Numbered from the stretch's first letter, positions 12,098 to 22,384 are shown. The stretch is DNA of 64,000 nt from Marinobacter salsuginis (GCF_009617755.1 NZ_BGZH01000004.1:1-64000); one strand, 5' to 3'. Notes: generated from the letters alone by a model not told the origin. Made by a program: numbers and translations.

Positions 12098-12931
12098 ATG
12101 AGATCAGGTCTTCGTTTACTGCTACTTTCCACGCTGGTTGTTCTGGTCAGTGCCTGCGCCTCCAACAAGCAGGAAGAAGTGCTTCCGGAGAAGACCTACT
12201 ATGAAAACGCCCGACAGGCCATGAGCTCTGGCAATTTCAATGAGGCCGAGCAAAACCTGGATTCTCTGGAAACCTACTATCCCTTTGGCCGGTATGCAGA
12301 ACAGGCCCAGCTTGATCTGATCTATGCTCGTTACCAGAACCTGGACCTTGAAGGCTCCCGCGCGGCCGCCGATCGGTTTCTGCGTCTCAACCCTCAAAGC
12401 GACCACGCAGACTACGCGCTCTACATGCGCGGCCTGGCTTCCTATAATCTGGACATCGGGCTCGCGGCGCGCTACTTCCCGATCGACGTAGCGGCCCGGG
12501 ATCCGGGCGAGCAGTTACAGTCATTCCGGGACTTTTCCGAGCTGCTGAACCGCTATCCGGACAGTCAGTACGTCGCGGATGCCCGCCAGCGAATGATCGC
12601 GGTACGCAATCGCATGGCCGAGCTGGAGCTCTACGCAGCGCGTTACTACGTCAAACGTCAGGCCTACGTAGCTGCCAACAACCGGGCGCGGTACATCATC
12701 GAGAATTACCCGACGGCCACTGTAACCGAAGAGGCACTGATTATCCTTGCAGAAACCTTTCGCTTCCTGGAACTGAAAAAAGGGTCACAGGACGCGATCG
12801 CCATGCTCCGCACCAATTTCCCGGAAAGTGAAGCGTTCAATGACGCCGGTGAGTTTGAGGTAGACCTGCTGGAAGGGGAAAACCGCTCACTGACTAACGT
12901 TGTCACCTTTGGTTTGATGGGCGACGAATAA
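12098..12931 (+). CDS. bamD: Outer membrane assembly lipoprotein BamD
   Basis: This essential lipoprotein of the BAM complex inserts beta-barrels into the outer membrane. The signal peptide ends in the lipobox LVSAC, so acylation is expected at Cys20. Tetratricopeptide-like helical repeats follow (TYYENARQAMSSGNFNEA, RYAEQAQLDLIYARY). The chosen start gives 277 residues with the signal peptide at the very N-terminus; longer in-frame starts would bury it. A TACAAT hexamer about 45 bp upstream may be its -10. Confidence 0.94.
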   Translation: MRSGLRLLLLSTLVVLVSACASNKQEEVLPEKTYYENARQAMSSGNFNEAEQNLDSLETYYPFGRYAEQAQLDLIYARYQNLDLEGSRAAADRFLRLNPQSDHADYALYMRGLASYNLDIGLAARYFPIDVAARDPGEQLQSFRDFSELLNRYPDSQYVADARQRMIAVRNRMAELELYAARYYVKRQAYVAANNRARYIIENYPTATVTEEALIILAETFRFLELKKGSQDAIAMLRTNFPESEAFNDAGEFEVDLLEGENRSLTNVVTFGLMGDE

Positions 12932-12937
12932 GAGCTG

Positions 12938-12974
12938 AAATCGGGGTCAATTGAAATGTTCAACTGACCCCGAT
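12938..12974. terminator. Hairpin between convergent bamD and nadE
   Basis: ATCGGGGTCAATTGAA pairs with TTCAACTGACCCCGAT around an ATG loop, 16 bp with one mismatch. It lies between convergent stop codons. There is no long T-tract. Confidence 0.7.
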
Positions 12975-12983
12975 CCCTATTGG

Positions 12984-14654
12984 CTACTTTCCGCTCTTCC
13001 AGCCGTTAGTGATCGGATACCGCCGGTCCTTACCAAACCCTCGCTCGGTAATCCGAACACCAATTGGCGCCTGCCGACGTTTGTATTCGTTGACATCCAC
13101 CAGACGTATCACCCGTTCAACGTCAACCCTATCGAAGCCTTCAGCAACGATCGCATCAGCGCTGAAATCCCTCTCGACATACAGATTCAGAATCTGATCA
13201 AGCACGTCGTAACCGGGCAGGCTGTCCTCATCTTTCTGATCTGGCGCGAGCTCTGCCGACGGCGGGCGGGTGATTACACGCTCAGGGATCACTTCTCCCT
13301 CCGAAAGCGTATTGCGGTACTTGGCCAAGCGGAATACCAGGGTTTTGGGCACGTCTTTGAGGACGTCAAAGCCGCCAGCCATATCCCCGTACAGGGTTGA
13401 GTAACCCACCGCCATCTCGCTCTTGTTCCCGGTGGTCAGCACCAGGGACCCGAACTTGTTGGACAGGGACATCAGCAAAACACCGCGCAGACGCGCCTGC
13501 AGGTTTTCCTCAGTTGTGTCGGGCTTGGTGCCCTCGAAAGGCGCTGCCAAAGATTCCATGAAGGCGTCGTACATCGGCTCAATCGAGAACACATCGTACT
13601 GCACACCCAGCGTAACCGCCTCGGCCTCAGCATCCTCAAGGCTCATACTGGAAGTGTAGCGGAACGGCATCATCACCGCGCGGACCCGATCCTTTCCCAA
13701 GGCATCAACGGCAACCGCCAGAGTCACGGCCGAGTCGATGCCTCCTGATAGCCCCAGAACCACGGATTTGAATCCGTTCTTGTTGACGTAATCCCGAACA
13801 CCGGTCACCAAAGCGCTGTAGACATTGGCCTCAAGCGAAGGCTCTTCCGGCAAGGGCTGGGATACTGGCTGACAATGGTGCTCGCACAGAAAGTCGACCG
13901 GATAAAGGCCTTCGCCAAACTGCGGAGCTTCTGCAGTAAGCACACCGGAATGGTCGAACACCATGGAGCCACCGTCAAAAACCAGTTCGTCCTGGCCACC
14001 CACCAGGTTCACGTACACGATACTGACCAGATTCTCCCGGGACTTCCGCTCCAGCAACGCCTTCCTGCGTGCCTGTTTGTCGATATCATAGGGCGAGGCA
14101 TTCAGGTTCAGGATAAGGCGGGCGCCTGCAGCGGCGCAGTCCTCCACCGGCCCTTCTTTCCAGAGATCTTCACACACAGTAATTCCCACCGGAACGCCCC
14201 GGACATCCAGAGTCAGGACATCCCGGCCCTCGGCGAAGTAACGCTTCTCATCGAACACCTGATAGTTGGGTGGGAAACGCTTGAAGTACCGACCGGTGAT
14301 TTCGCCTCCATCAATGACCACCGCCGCGTTGTACAGCAGTGCGCCATGGCGAAGAGGAGCACCGATAACAATCACCGGATCCAGCTTTTCCGCCTGAAGC
14401 CTTTCCAACGCTTCGTTGACCCGGACTTCCAGGCTCGGGCGCAATAGCAGATCCTCCGGCGGATAGCCGGTCAGGCAAAGCTCGGGAAAAACCACAATGT
14501 CCGCCTGATGCTCGGACGATGCCCGGCGGGCAGCCTCTAGGATAAGCTCGGTGTTGCCAGGTATATCGCCCACCAGAAAATCCAGTTGGGCCATCACCAC
14601 CCGCAGTTTTCTGGCTGACGCCCCGGTCGCTGCCTGATTTCCGGACACGGACAT
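12984..14654 (-). CDS. nadE: Glutamine-dependent NAD+ synthetase
   Basis: The enzyme amidates nicotinate adenine dinucleotide to NAD+, the last step of NAD synthesis. An N-terminal nitrilase-type glutaminase domain carries Glu in FPELCLTGYPPEDLL, Lys in YFKRFPPNY and the nucleophile Cys in GITVCEDLW. The C-terminal ATP-pyrophosphatase domain has the P-loop GLSGGIDSAVTLA near residue 300. The start at 14654 is set by AGGAG 8 nt upstream and gives 556 residues; an in-frame start at 14705 has no such site. Confidence 0.95.
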   Translation of the reverse strand: MSVSGNQAATGASARKLRVVMAQLDFLVGDIPGNTELILEAARRASSEHQADIVVFPELCLTGYPPEDLLLRPSLEVRVNEALERLQAEKLDPVIVIGAPLRHGALLYNAAVVIDGGEITGRYFKRFPPNYQVFDEKRYFAEGRDVLTLDVRGVPVGITVCEDLWKEGPVEDCAAAGARLILNLNASPYDIDKQARRKALLERKSRENLVSIVYVNLVGGQDELVFDGGSMVFDHSGVLTAEAPQFGEGLYPVDFLCEHHCQPVSQPLPEEPSLEANVYSALVTGVRDYVNKNGFKSVVLGLSGGIDSAVTLAVAVDALGKDRVRAVMMPFRYTSSMSLEDAEAEAVTLGVQYDVFSIEPMYDAFMESLAAPFEGTKPDTTEENLQARLRGVLLMSLSNKFGSLVLTTGNKSEMAVGYSTLYGDMAGGFDVLKDVPKTLVFRLAKYRNTLSEGEVIPERVITRPPSAELAPDQKDEDSLPGYDVLDQILNLYVERDFSADAIVAEGFDRVDVERVIRLVDVNEYKRRQAPIGVRITERGFGKDRRYPITNGWKSGK

Positions 14655-14690
14655 AAATCGGCTCCTGTAACTCATTGCCATGAAAAGGCT

Positions 14691-14696
14691 ATTATA
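14691..14696 (-). promoter_or_regulatory. Candidate -10 of nadE
   Basis: A perfect TATAAT lies on the minus strand 37 bp before the nadE start. No good -35 is seen at 17 bp. The sequence CTGTAACTCAT occurs twice nearby (about 14665 and 14738), once by each divergent start. Confidence 0.4.
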
Positions 14697-14747
14697 ACCC
14701 CGCATAGGCGTGGATTTCTTCCGATCAACAGCGGATCCCTGTAACTC

Positions 14748-16403
14748 ATGGCAGCAGATACACCAGCACAGTCGGCCGAAACGCTCGGCAAGCCCCCTTC
14801 AACACCATCCGGCGTACAGCAGGCAAAGCTGTTCAGAATCTACAACCACTACCGCCTGGTGGTGAGCCTGATGCTGGTGGCTCTGTTGTTCGTGGATCCT
14901 GTCAACTTCGACATGCGCTTCCGGTTTCTGGATTACTATCAGGCAGGGGTCTCCGCTTACCTGGGCCTGAATGCCTTTATTGCCCTGCTTCTGGTGGCCG
15001 GCTTTCACCCCAGTCAACGTCATATAACGCTTTCGATCCTGCTGGATATTCTCATCATGCATGGCCTGCTGCTCGCCAGCACAGGCATTACCAACGGCTT
15101 GGCCAATCTGGTGATAGTATCCGTGGCAGCGGGCAACATCCTGACTCCAAGCCGCATGGGCACCTTCTACGCGGCTCTGGCCGCAATCTGCTCCCTGGGA
15201 ATCTCAGGTTGGTCCGTGCTGGCACTGGGAGAGTCCGCCGACGATATTGTCAGGGCTGGCTCCCTCGGCATCCTTTATTTTGCGGCGGCTTTCGTCCTGC
15301 AAAGTATCTCCCTCCGCATGATGCGCAGCGAAGCTCTGGCCAGCAGCCGTGCCCGCAGCATTGCCGAATTGGAGCAAATCAACCAGCAGATTATCCAGCG
15401 CATGCGTACCGGCATACTCGTACTGGACCGTTTCGGCCAGATCCGCGTTGCCAACGCTGCTGCCGAAGAACTTCTATACGGGGCACCCAAAACCTCGGTA
15501 CCGAGTAACCAGCGCGCAAACGTGTTACCCAAACCCCTCAAGCAGGGTCTGGATGCATGGCTCAAGGACCCTACACAGCGGATTGAGCCGTTCCAGCCCT
15601 CACCAACCTCGCCGCTTTTGCAGGTCAACTTTACCCAACTGGACCAAGAGCGAGGCGACCAGATTCTCGTATTTATCGAGGACATGAGCAAAGTTACCCA
15701 ACAGGCCCAGCAGATGAAACTGGCATCGCTGGGCCGACTCACAGCCGGCATCGCCCATGAAATCCGTAATCCGTTGGGGGCAATTAGCCACGCGGCTCAA
15801 CTCATGGAGGAATCCCCCAACCTCGAACCCGGTGACCGTCAGATGCTGGAAATTATCCGACGCCATTCCCGGCGGGTGAATGGCATCATCGAGAATGTAC
15901 TGGATCTTTCCAGGCGCCGGGCAGCCAATGCCGATCTGATCGAAGTGGCTCCCTGGCTCCAGGAATTTCGGGAAGATTTCCTGCAAACGCAGGACGATGA
16001 CTGCACCGCGGCCAACATCGTTCTGAAAATCGATCCGCAACTACCGCCAGCCCGGTTCGACAAGAGCCAGATTGAACAGGTAATGGTGAACCTTTGCGAT
16101 AACGGTTTACGCTACAGTGAACAGTATTCGGGACAGCGAAAGATCGGCATCCATGCCGGGGCAACCGAGGACGGCGAGCGCGCATATATCGACGTGCGCG
16201 ACCAGGGCCCGGGCATCGCGCCAGAACACAGAAGCTCGGTCTTCGAACCATTTTTTACCACAGATAAGGCGGGCACCGGGCTCGGGCTTTATCTGGCTAG
16301 GGAACTGTGCGAGGCTAATCAGGCGCACCTTTCTCTGGTAGAAGATAACAAGCCCGGCTGCTGCTTTCGCATTACATTTGCTCACCCGGGGCGAATGATC
16401 TGA
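14748..16403 (+). CDS. pilS: PilS, sensor histidine kinase of type IV pilus control
   Basis: PilS phosphorylates PilR to control pilin transcription. The N-terminal half has about six membrane helices (residues about 35-190). A PAS-like region follows (RMRTGILVLDRFGQIRVANAAAEEL), then a HisKA domain with the phosphorylated His337 in GIAHEIRNPLG and an HATPase domain with N-box NLCDNGLRYS and G-boxes DQGPGI and GTGLGLYL. The 551-residue length fits PilS. pilR follows 57 bp downstream. Confidence 0.93.
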   Translation: MAADTPAQSAETLGKPPSTPSGVQQAKLFRIYNHYRLVVSLMLVALLFVDPVNFDMRFRFLDYYQAGVSAYLGLNAFIALLLVAGFHPSQRHITLSILLDILIMHGLLLASTGITNGLANLVIVSVAAGNILTPSRMGTFYAALAAICSLGISGWSVLALGESADDIVRAGSLGILYFAAAFVLQSISLRMMRSEALASSRARSIAELEQINQQIIQRMRTGILVLDRFGQIRVANAAAEELLYGAPKTSVPSNQRANVLPKPLKQGLDAWLKDPTQRIEPFQPSPTSPLLQVNFTQLDQERGDQILVFIEDMSKVTQQAQQMKLASLGRLTAGIAHEIRNPLGAISHAAQLMEESPNLEPGDRQMLEIIRRHSRRVNGIIENVLDLSRRRAANADLIEVAPWLQEFREDFLQTQDDDCTAANIVLKIDPQLPPARFDKSQIEQVMVNLCDNGLRYSEQYSGQRKIGIHAGATEDGERAYIDVRDQGPGIAPEHRSSVFEPFFTTDKAGTGLGLYLARELCEANQAHLSLVEDNKPGCCFRITFAHPGRMI

Positions 16404-16460
16404 ACAGGCGCAAGTGGGTATTGAGCGCTTGAACAACGACATGGAACCGACGATAAAAAG

Positions 16461-17849
16461 ATGACCACATACACAGCGCTGATCGTTGATGATGAACCGG
16501 ACATTCGGGATTTACTTGAGATCACCCTTACACGGATGGGGATAACCACGCTCACGGCACCTGACCTCACCAGCGCCCGAAAATTGCTGGAACAAAACAC
16601 CACCCATCTTTGCCTGACCGACATGAACCTGCCAGACGGTAACGGCATCGAACTCGTACAGTGGATTCAGAAGCATTCTCCCGCCACGCCTGTTGCTGTG
16701 ATTACAGCCTACGGCAACATGGATACCGCGATCGAGTCTCTCAAAGCCGGGGCTTTTGATTTCGTATCCAAGCCGGTGGAACTGCCCCGTTTAAGAGAGT
16801 TGGTCAATAGCGCCCTCAAATTAGCCGAGCCAAAGGCAGACACAGAAGATACAGCCGACGAGCCAGGCCTGTTACTGGGTAAATCCCCAGAGATACGCAA
16901 ACTCCGTAACCAGACCCGAAAACTGGCCAGAAGCCAGGCGCCCGTTTTTATCAGCGGTGAGTCCGGCAGCGGTAAGGAACTGGTTGCCAGAATGATCCAT
17001 CTGCAGGGCCCCCGCCGCGAGGGACCATTCATCGCTGTTAACTGCGGCGCAATTCCCTCAGAGCTGATGGAAAGCGAATTTTTTGGCCACAAAAAAGGCA
17101 GTTTTACCGGGGCCGTGGAGAACAAAGACGGCTTGTTCCGTTCCGCCAACGGCGGCACCCTATTCCTTGATGAAGTAGCAGACCTGCCCCTCGCCATGCA
17201 GGTGAAACTGCTCCGGGCTATCCAGGAAAAGGCAGTTCGTCCGGTTGGCGATACCAAAGAGGTGCCCGTGGACATCCGGGTACTGAGCGCCACCCATAAG
17301 AACCTGCCGGAACTCGTTCAGGAAGGCAGCTTCCGCCAGGATCTTTTCTACCGGATTAACGTAATCGAACTGGCGGTACCTCCTTTAAGAGAGCGACCGG
17401 ATGATATTCCGCTACTCTCAAGTCACATTCTAGGGCGGATCGCAAAAGAGTATGAGTGCGACCCTGCAGCGCTTACGCCGGAGGCAATCGAGCGGCTCAG
17501 AGGCTATGACTTCCCCGGCAACGTTCGGGAGCTGGAAAATGTATTGGAGCGGGCTTTCACCCTGTGCGACGCTGACCAAATTGGCGCCGATGACCTTCAC
17601 CTTGGGAATGGCGTACAGCATGCGGCCTCTGCAACCCAGATCATTGCCGAGGGCCAGGCTGGCGAGGGCGAAGGAGTTGCCGTGCCGGATGGCGAAATCG
17701 ACCTGGAGGGATACCTGGAGACGATTGAACGACAAGCCATAGAAAAGGCTCTTGAGGCCACGCGGTGGAACAAGACTGCCGCGGCGAAACGTCTGGGAAT
17801 TAGCTTTCGAGCACTAAGATATCGATTGAAGAAGTTGGGAATGGAATAG
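16461..17849 (+). CDS. pilR: PilR, sigma-54-dependent response regulator
   Basis: PilR is the NtrC-type activator paired with PilS; in Pseudomonas it drives sigma-54 transcription of the major pilin. The receiver domain carries the phosphoacceptor Asp54 (LTDMNLPDG). The AAA+ domain has Walker A GESGSGKE near residue 172 and a GSFTGA sigma-54 contact loop, serine replacing the commoner alanine at position 2. A Fis-type helix-turn-helix ends the protein (KTAAAKRLGISFRALRYRL). The major pilin gene pilA is not in the window. Confidence 0.95.
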   Translation: MTTYTALIVDDEPDIRDLLEITLTRMGITTLTAPDLTSARKLLEQNTTHLCLTDMNLPDGNGIELVQWIQKHSPATPVAVITAYGNMDTAIESLKAGAFDFVSKPVELPRLRELVNSALKLAEPKADTEDTADEPGLLLGKSPEIRKLRNQTRKLARSQAPVFISGESGSGKELVARMIHLQGPRREGPFIAVNCGAIPSELMESEFFGHKKGSFTGAVENKDGLFRSANGGTLFLDEVADLPLAMQVKLLRAIQEKAVRPVGDTKEVPVDIRVLSATHKNLPELVQEGSFRQDLFYRINVIELAVPPLRERPDDIPLLSSHILGRIAKEYECDPAALTPEAIERLRGYDFPGNVRELENVLERAFTLCDADQIGADDLHLGNGVQHAASATQIIAEGQAGEGEGVAVPDGEIDLEGYLETIERQAIEKALEATRWNKTAAAKRLGISFRALRYRLKKLGME

Positions 17850-17941
17850 TAAAAGGTTACACTCTGGGTTCTTGGAAGCCTACCAGTTCCAATAATGTAA
17901 ACGAGATTTCAGGATGAAATCTTTCTCTCGGAGATTCAAGG

Positions 17942-18499
17942 ATGAATGTCAGACTTCAGACGGGCTTCACGCTCGTCGAGCTATTGATCGCGGTAGTTAT
18001 TTTTTCACTACTCATTACTCTTTCTATTCCCTCCTACACCAATCTTGTTAACTCCAGTAAGCGCGATGCGGAGGTAAATGATCTGCTCGCTTTTATGGTA
18101 ATGGCCCGTCACGAGTCCATCATGAGCGGTGAAATCGTCACTTTATGCCCACTGAATACGAAAAAGGAATGTGGACGGGACTGGAACCAGGAGTTGCACC
18201 TGTTCAAGGACCCCGAAAATAACCGGGCTTTGAGCAATGATCGGCAGGTTATCCGCACCCTGCCGGCCACCTCAACGGGGGAGCGAGTCGTGCGGTCGCT
18301 CTCGAGGAGCTATTTCCAATACCGGCCCAATGGCATGATATTGAGTGACTTGGGAAACATCACATGGTGCCCAGAGAATAAGGACCCCAAAGCGGCCGGG
18401 CATATCATCGTCAGCAGAGGAGGCAGGGTTCGGCTGGCAACCGACCAGGATGGCGACCAGATTCCGAACCGTGCCAATGGCAAAAATGTTGACTGTTAG
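17942..18499 (+). CDS. fimT: FimT-like type IV minor pilin / pseudopilin
   Basis: The 185-residue protein has a type III signal: short basic leader, then GFTLVELLIAVVIF with Gly-Phe at the prepilin peptidase site and Glu at +5. The rest resembles the GspH/FimT family, with a likely disulfide pair (ITLCPLN and the C-terminal Cys). It follows pilR as fimT does near pilSR in Pseudomonas. Some FimT proteins bind DNA in natural transformation; whether this one does cannot be told. A second GspH-type gene is at 24486. Confidence 0.82.
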   Translation: MNVRLQTGFTLVELLIAVVIFSLLITLSIPSYTNLVNSSKRDAEVNDLLAFMVMARHESIMSGEIVTLCPLNTKKECGRDWNQELHLFKDPENNRALSNDRQVIRTLPATSTGERVVRSLSRSYFQYRPNGMILSDLGNITWCPENKDPKAAGHIIVSRGGRVRLATDQDGDQIPNRANGKNVDC

Positions 18500-18517
18500 C
18501 CAAGGTCACCAACAGTC
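18491..18517. terminator. Inverted repeat joining the convergent ends of fimT and pilE
   Basis: GACTGTT and AACAGTC form 7-bp arms that overlap the last codons of both genes; only 6 bp separate the two stop codons. Both proteins therefore end near an Asp-Cys pair encoded by the arms. A weak stem for termination. Confidence 0.4.
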
Positions 18518-18913
18518 TGCTTCCGCAGCACCACGAGCCCCGCTGTTGTCCAGGGTCAGCGTTCCGCAACGGTCCCCTGTTTGGGGGCCGGTCGGTTGCG
18601 CCTGCAAAGCAAAGGCGTTCTGCGTTACGTTACCGTTGAAGCTGATGTTGTAAAAGGTAGTCCCCGTCCTTGGGGAGACCGTGAAGGGAAGCACAGGCTG
18701 ATTACCTCCCTCAAGATAAGAGTAATCCTGGGAGTACTGGCGTTCCATCCATTGCGCCAGCTCCAGAAGGTCTGCTTGAGCATTGGTCCGTCGGGTCTGA
18801 CGGACATTCTCTTGGTACGAAGGATAGGCAATCGCTGCGATGATGCCGATGATCGCCACAACGATCATCAGCTCAATTAGCGTAAACCCTGCTGCCCGGT
18901 TCCTTATCATCAT
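18506..18913 (-). CDS. pilE: PilE type IV minor pilin
   Basis: This is a 135-residue pilin-like protein with a short leader and GFTLIELMIVVAIIG at the prepilin cleavage site, then an N-terminal helix with YPSYQENVRQTRRT. Two C-terminal cysteines (GDRCGTLTL and the penultimate Cys) would close the D-loop. PilE is a minor pilin that primes pilus assembly together with FimU, PilV, PilW, PilX and PilY1. It is the last gene of the fimU-pilE operon, 21 bp after pilY1. Confidence 0.9.
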   Translation of the reverse strand: MMIRNRAAGFTLIELMIVVAIIGIIAAIAYPSYQENVRQTRRTNAQADLLELAQWMERQYSQDYSYLEGGNQPVLPFTVSPRTGTTFYNISFNGNVTQNAFALQAQPTGPQTGDRCGTLTLDNSGARGAAEADCW

Positions 18914-18934
18914 ATTATTATCCTGAACTGGTTT

Positions 18935-21900
18935 TTACTGAGTAAGCTCTCGCCAACCTTTCCGACCAAGGGCCAGACCGAATGGGGGTAGTGCGTCCAA
19001 CTGCGCGCCGCATCCAGCGCAATCGTAGGCAAGGTATTCATCCCAAACCTTCAATTGCGAGGGAACCCCTTCGACTTTGTAGCCCATTGCGTTGTAGGTT
19101 GAATCTTCGAACGCACCGATGCTTTCGCCATCATCCAGCCCCACAAGGCCTTCCTGAATGTCGAATGCCATGATCCAGCCATCGCCACCGCCCAAGCATG
19201 GATCTTCACTGGGGATCAACGTACTGACGTAGACATAATCACCACGAATGACACCATTGGTGACGATGCGCTCACCACTGACAGGCAGATCAGCGTACCA
19301 GCCAGACTTTGTCTCGTAGTCGACAGCAGTACCTTCGGCAAACCTGATTATCTGGCTGACGCCATCTACCTGCCCGGTACCAACCCGCAAATCACGCTCG
19401 ACCAGGTCAGCCTGAGTCACAGTCTGCTTGTTATCGCCAGTCTCAAGAACACCGTAGAAAGATTGCTCTTCGGTGGAACCGGTGTCACTTCGCTCCAGGT
19501 ACTTACCTGTACCAAACAGGATCATCAGGTTCGGATCCTTACCTGAAGAGGCAGACGGGCCAACTGTCGGGGCACCGGTGATCGGTTTGTTGACGGTGAC
19601 ATAAGGACGGGCAGAGCTCCCCGACTTGTACGCAGAATCCCAGCCGCCATTGTCGCCAACGGCCACCCACATGTTTCCGTCGAGGTCACCTGCGTAAACC
19701 CGGTCCGCAATGTAGTCACTGGTATTGTCGATAACCGTGAGCGCTGAGAGACCGTCACCACTTTCAAACTCAATGTACTCGAAGTCACCGTTATCCCAGC
19801 TGCCATCGAGACCGCCTTCCATGTCCAGCATAAAGAAACCGGTTGAGCCTGTGTTATAACCACTCGGGACAAACGCTGTCCAACGGTAGTCTCCGCCGCC
19901 CCAGTCGGCCATGGATACAACCGGGGGCTGCACCAGGTTTCCGAGTTTCTCATGGGTAAATTCCCACAGGACCGTAGACTGGGCGTTGGATTCAGAGAAT
20001 GAGTCCGGATCTGTAATGTCCAGTGCGAAAATGCCCGGAGCACCAGCTCGTCCACCACCAATCAGCACCGTCTTCCAGCCAGCTTCCGAAAGACCACCAG
20101 CGGCATTTCTTCCCTGGATGTACATATCGGTAACTCTGGTCTCGAGATCGACATAGTAGCGATGCTCATAACTCGGCTGGGTCAGGTAGTGCAGCCCCTC
20201 GCCGGTATTCGTGGAATAGATGAAGTCCGGGATGTAAGCAAGCAATTCCTCACCACCATCTTCTCCGCTGGTACCCTTGAACGCATGTAACATGCCATCA
20301 TTTGAGCCCGCATATACAACAGGGGTGCGGTCTTCGTTGGACTTTCGGAACACCGAGTATTTGCCATCACCGAACGCCGAACTGTTGGGCCATTCAGAAT
20401 CCGGGGCAGCAACGAAGCGCGGAGTCGAGTTTACGATCGAGCCTAGGCGGCTGCTGCGCTTGCGGAAGTTCGTCAGATCGGTTTCGAACGAACGGTCGCC
20501 ACGGAGGTACGCAAGGCGATCTTCAGCGAGACTGGCGTCTCCGGTCGCCAGGTCGGCTTTCTGATCGAGCGTCAAATCAGCCCACCGGAATGGACGTCCG
20601 CGGTCCCCGTCGTAAGTAATAATGTTGCGTTCGTTCGCAACGATGTCACGCTCATCGAGAACCTCGCGCGCAGACCAACCTGCGGCACCTTCGCCGGGAA
20701 TCTCCGGCTCGCCTTCCTCAGAAGCCTGAAGCTCTACCGCCTTTACGTCACCGCTCCAGCCGTTCGGATCGAACGCCGCTGAGAAAAGCAGTGAACCCTC
20801 CTTGAAGGAAGTAATGCTGAAGTCCAGACCAGTGGATGAACCTGCCCTAGCGCTGGCATCCTTGAGAATGGCCGTTAGAGCACCTTCGAATTCCGAGGAA
20901 TTTGAGGCACTGTAGAAACCGCCTCGACTGTTGACGGAGGCGTGCAACAGGTCGTTGATCTTGTCTTCGTTAGAGTTACCTCCCCACCAGTCAACAGCGT
21001 TACCATCAAGCGCATTTTCGAAGGCTGTTGTAGGGTCTACCGAACCTGTCACGCCGAGGCCAACCCCGTATGTCACCATATGCTGCCAGAAAGCAGGGTT
21101 GCCCGGGCGGCGCAAGTTTTCAGTATCAATGTCATCCGACACTGGAACATAATTGTCTATGTCTGTCCGCAAGTCCCGCTTCCAGTAGTGCATGGCAATG
21201 TCGGCTAACGTGACGCGACTGGAATAGGAATCCGAATACGGCGCTGATGGTTGGTACTGGTACGGCGCATCAAGCCCGGTAGTAATGTTCGGACCGCTAG
21301 TATCATCAGCATAATCAGTGAGGTCAGGATCAGAGCTGGTGTTGGCGTTGTAATAGCCGTCAGTCATCAGGATTGAGAAACTCTGGCGACACTCGCGGGC
21401 AGGGTTAGTGATAGGATCAGCAGCACGGGAAGGGTCATCAGTCCACGCCCGCTTGCTTCCCTCGTAGTACTGCCCGGCCCCTTCAAGAGCCCTGCGAAGA
21501 GGCGTAGAACCACCCGCATCCTGGCCATACAACCAATCGTAAAAATCTCCTTTTACATCGCCATAACGACGAACTCCCTGACGCACAGCACGTACCGAAG
21601 CTCCATCAACAGTATTTCGTCCACGGTTGATTTCCCCCCAGCCGAGACGAAATTCCTGCGACAAGTCTCCAGCGAACGCTCCGCCGACGCCTGCTTTGGA
21701 AAGCATTAGTCTAGTTCTGTAGTAGGAAAACCAGTTTGCAAAGTTCTGCTGTTCGTCTGACCCGACGACAACCTTCGAGTAACAAGAATCATTGTAGGGG
21801 TTATTCTGACACCAAGCGCTCCCAGAAAATTCGTAGTAGAAGGCAGGCTCCTCCTGCCGGTCTTCGCTGATGGCAAACCCCCAGCCAAACCGACTGTAGG

Positions 21901-22384
21901 GGTCCATGAGAGCTCGGTAATCATCGGAGAGATCGACTGTGGCGGAGCCTGTGTTGTAGCCATTCACTGGAGCACTGAAAAAGTCCGCATTAGCGAACCT
22001 CGAACCATCTGAGGTGAGTGGTGGCAAATATGTCTCGTCTGGATTGTAATAAATTCTATTCAAATGACTTGATGCCAAAAATCGATTGTCTTCGATAGCA
22101 CAGCGGGCGATTCTCTCGCCTGCGAAGTCGACCAATCTATCGCAACCATTCTGACTTTCAGTTTCCTCAACATCGAGTGATCCGCGACCGATAAGATCAT
22201 CCGGCATATATCCCCACCGCATGGACCCCGAATCATCCAGAATAAACAACATATTTGCTTCAACCGAGCCGCCCGCAAACAACGGTTTCTGAGCAAAGTT
22301 GACCTCGGCATAGCCCGATACGGGTACACTCAGCAGCATACCCGCCGCCAAATGAAGCAGTTTCGATTTAGTTATTACGCTCAT
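18935..22384 (-). CDS. pilY1: PilY1, pilus tip adhesin / assembly factor
   Basis: The 1149-residue protein starts with a signal peptide, then a von Willebrand A-like domain with the metal-site motif FILDDSGSM at residues 47-55. The C-terminal part is a PilY1 beta-propeller with a calcium-loop-like DLDGNMWVAVG near residue 898. An RGD tripeptide occurs near 628 (YLRGDRSF), within a stretch conserved in the family. PilY1 sits at the pilus tip with the minor pilins and takes part in surface sensing in Pseudomonas. It overlaps the pilX stop by 4 bp. Confidence 0.94.
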   Translation of the reverse strand: MSVITKSKLLHLAAGMLLSVPVSGYAEVNFAQKPLFAGGSVEANMLFILDDSGSMRWGYMPDDLIGRGSLDVEETESQNGCDRLVDFAGERIARCAIEDNRFLASSHLNRIYYNPDETYLPPLTSDGSRFANADFFSAPVNGYNTGSATVDLSDDYRALMDPYSRFGWGFAISEDRQEEPAFYYEFSGSAWCQNNPYNDSCYSKVVVGSDEQQNFANWFSYYRTRLMLSKAGVGGAFAGDLSQEFRLGWGEINRGRNTVDGASVRAVRQGVRRYGDVKGDFYDWLYGQDAGGSTPLRRALEGAGQYYEGSKRAWTDDPSRAADPITNPARECRQSFSILMTDGYYNANTSSDPDLTDYADDTSGPNITTGLDAPYQYQPSAPYSDSYSSRVTLADIAMHYWKRDLRTDIDNYVPVSDDIDTENLRRPGNPAFWQHMVTYGVGLGVTGSVDPTTAFENALDGNAVDWWGGNSNEDKINDLLHASVNSRGGFYSASNSSEFEGALTAILKDASARAGSSTGLDFSITSFKEGSLLFSAAFDPNGWSGDVKAVELQASEEGEPEIPGEGAAGWSAREVLDERDIVANERNIITYDGDRGRPFRWADLTLDQKADLATGDASLAEDRLAYLRGDRSFETDLTNFRKRSSRLGSIVNSTPRFVAAPDSEWPNSSAFGDGKYSVFRKSNEDRTPVVYAGSNDGMLHAFKGTSGEDGGEELLAYIPDFIYSTNTGEGLHYLTQPSYEHRYYVDLETRVTDMYIQGRNAAGGLSEAGWKTVLIGGGRAGAPGIFALDITDPDSFSESNAQSTVLWEFTHEKLGNLVQPPVVSMADWGGGDYRWTAFVPSGYNTGSTGFFMLDMEGGLDGSWDNGDFEYIEFESGDGLSALTVIDNTSDYIADRVYAGDLDGNMWVAVGDNGGWDSAYKSGSSARPYVTVNKPITGAPTVGPSASSGKDPNLMILFGTGKYLERSDTGSTEEQSFYGVLETGDNKQTVTQADLVERDLRVGTGQVDGVSQIIRFAEGTAVDYETKSGWYADLPVSGERIVTNGVIRGDYVYVSTLIPSEDPCLGGGDGWIMAFDIQEGLVGLDDGESIGAFEDSTYNAMGYKVEGVPSQLKVWDEYLAYDCAGCGAQLDALPPFGLALGRKGWRELTQ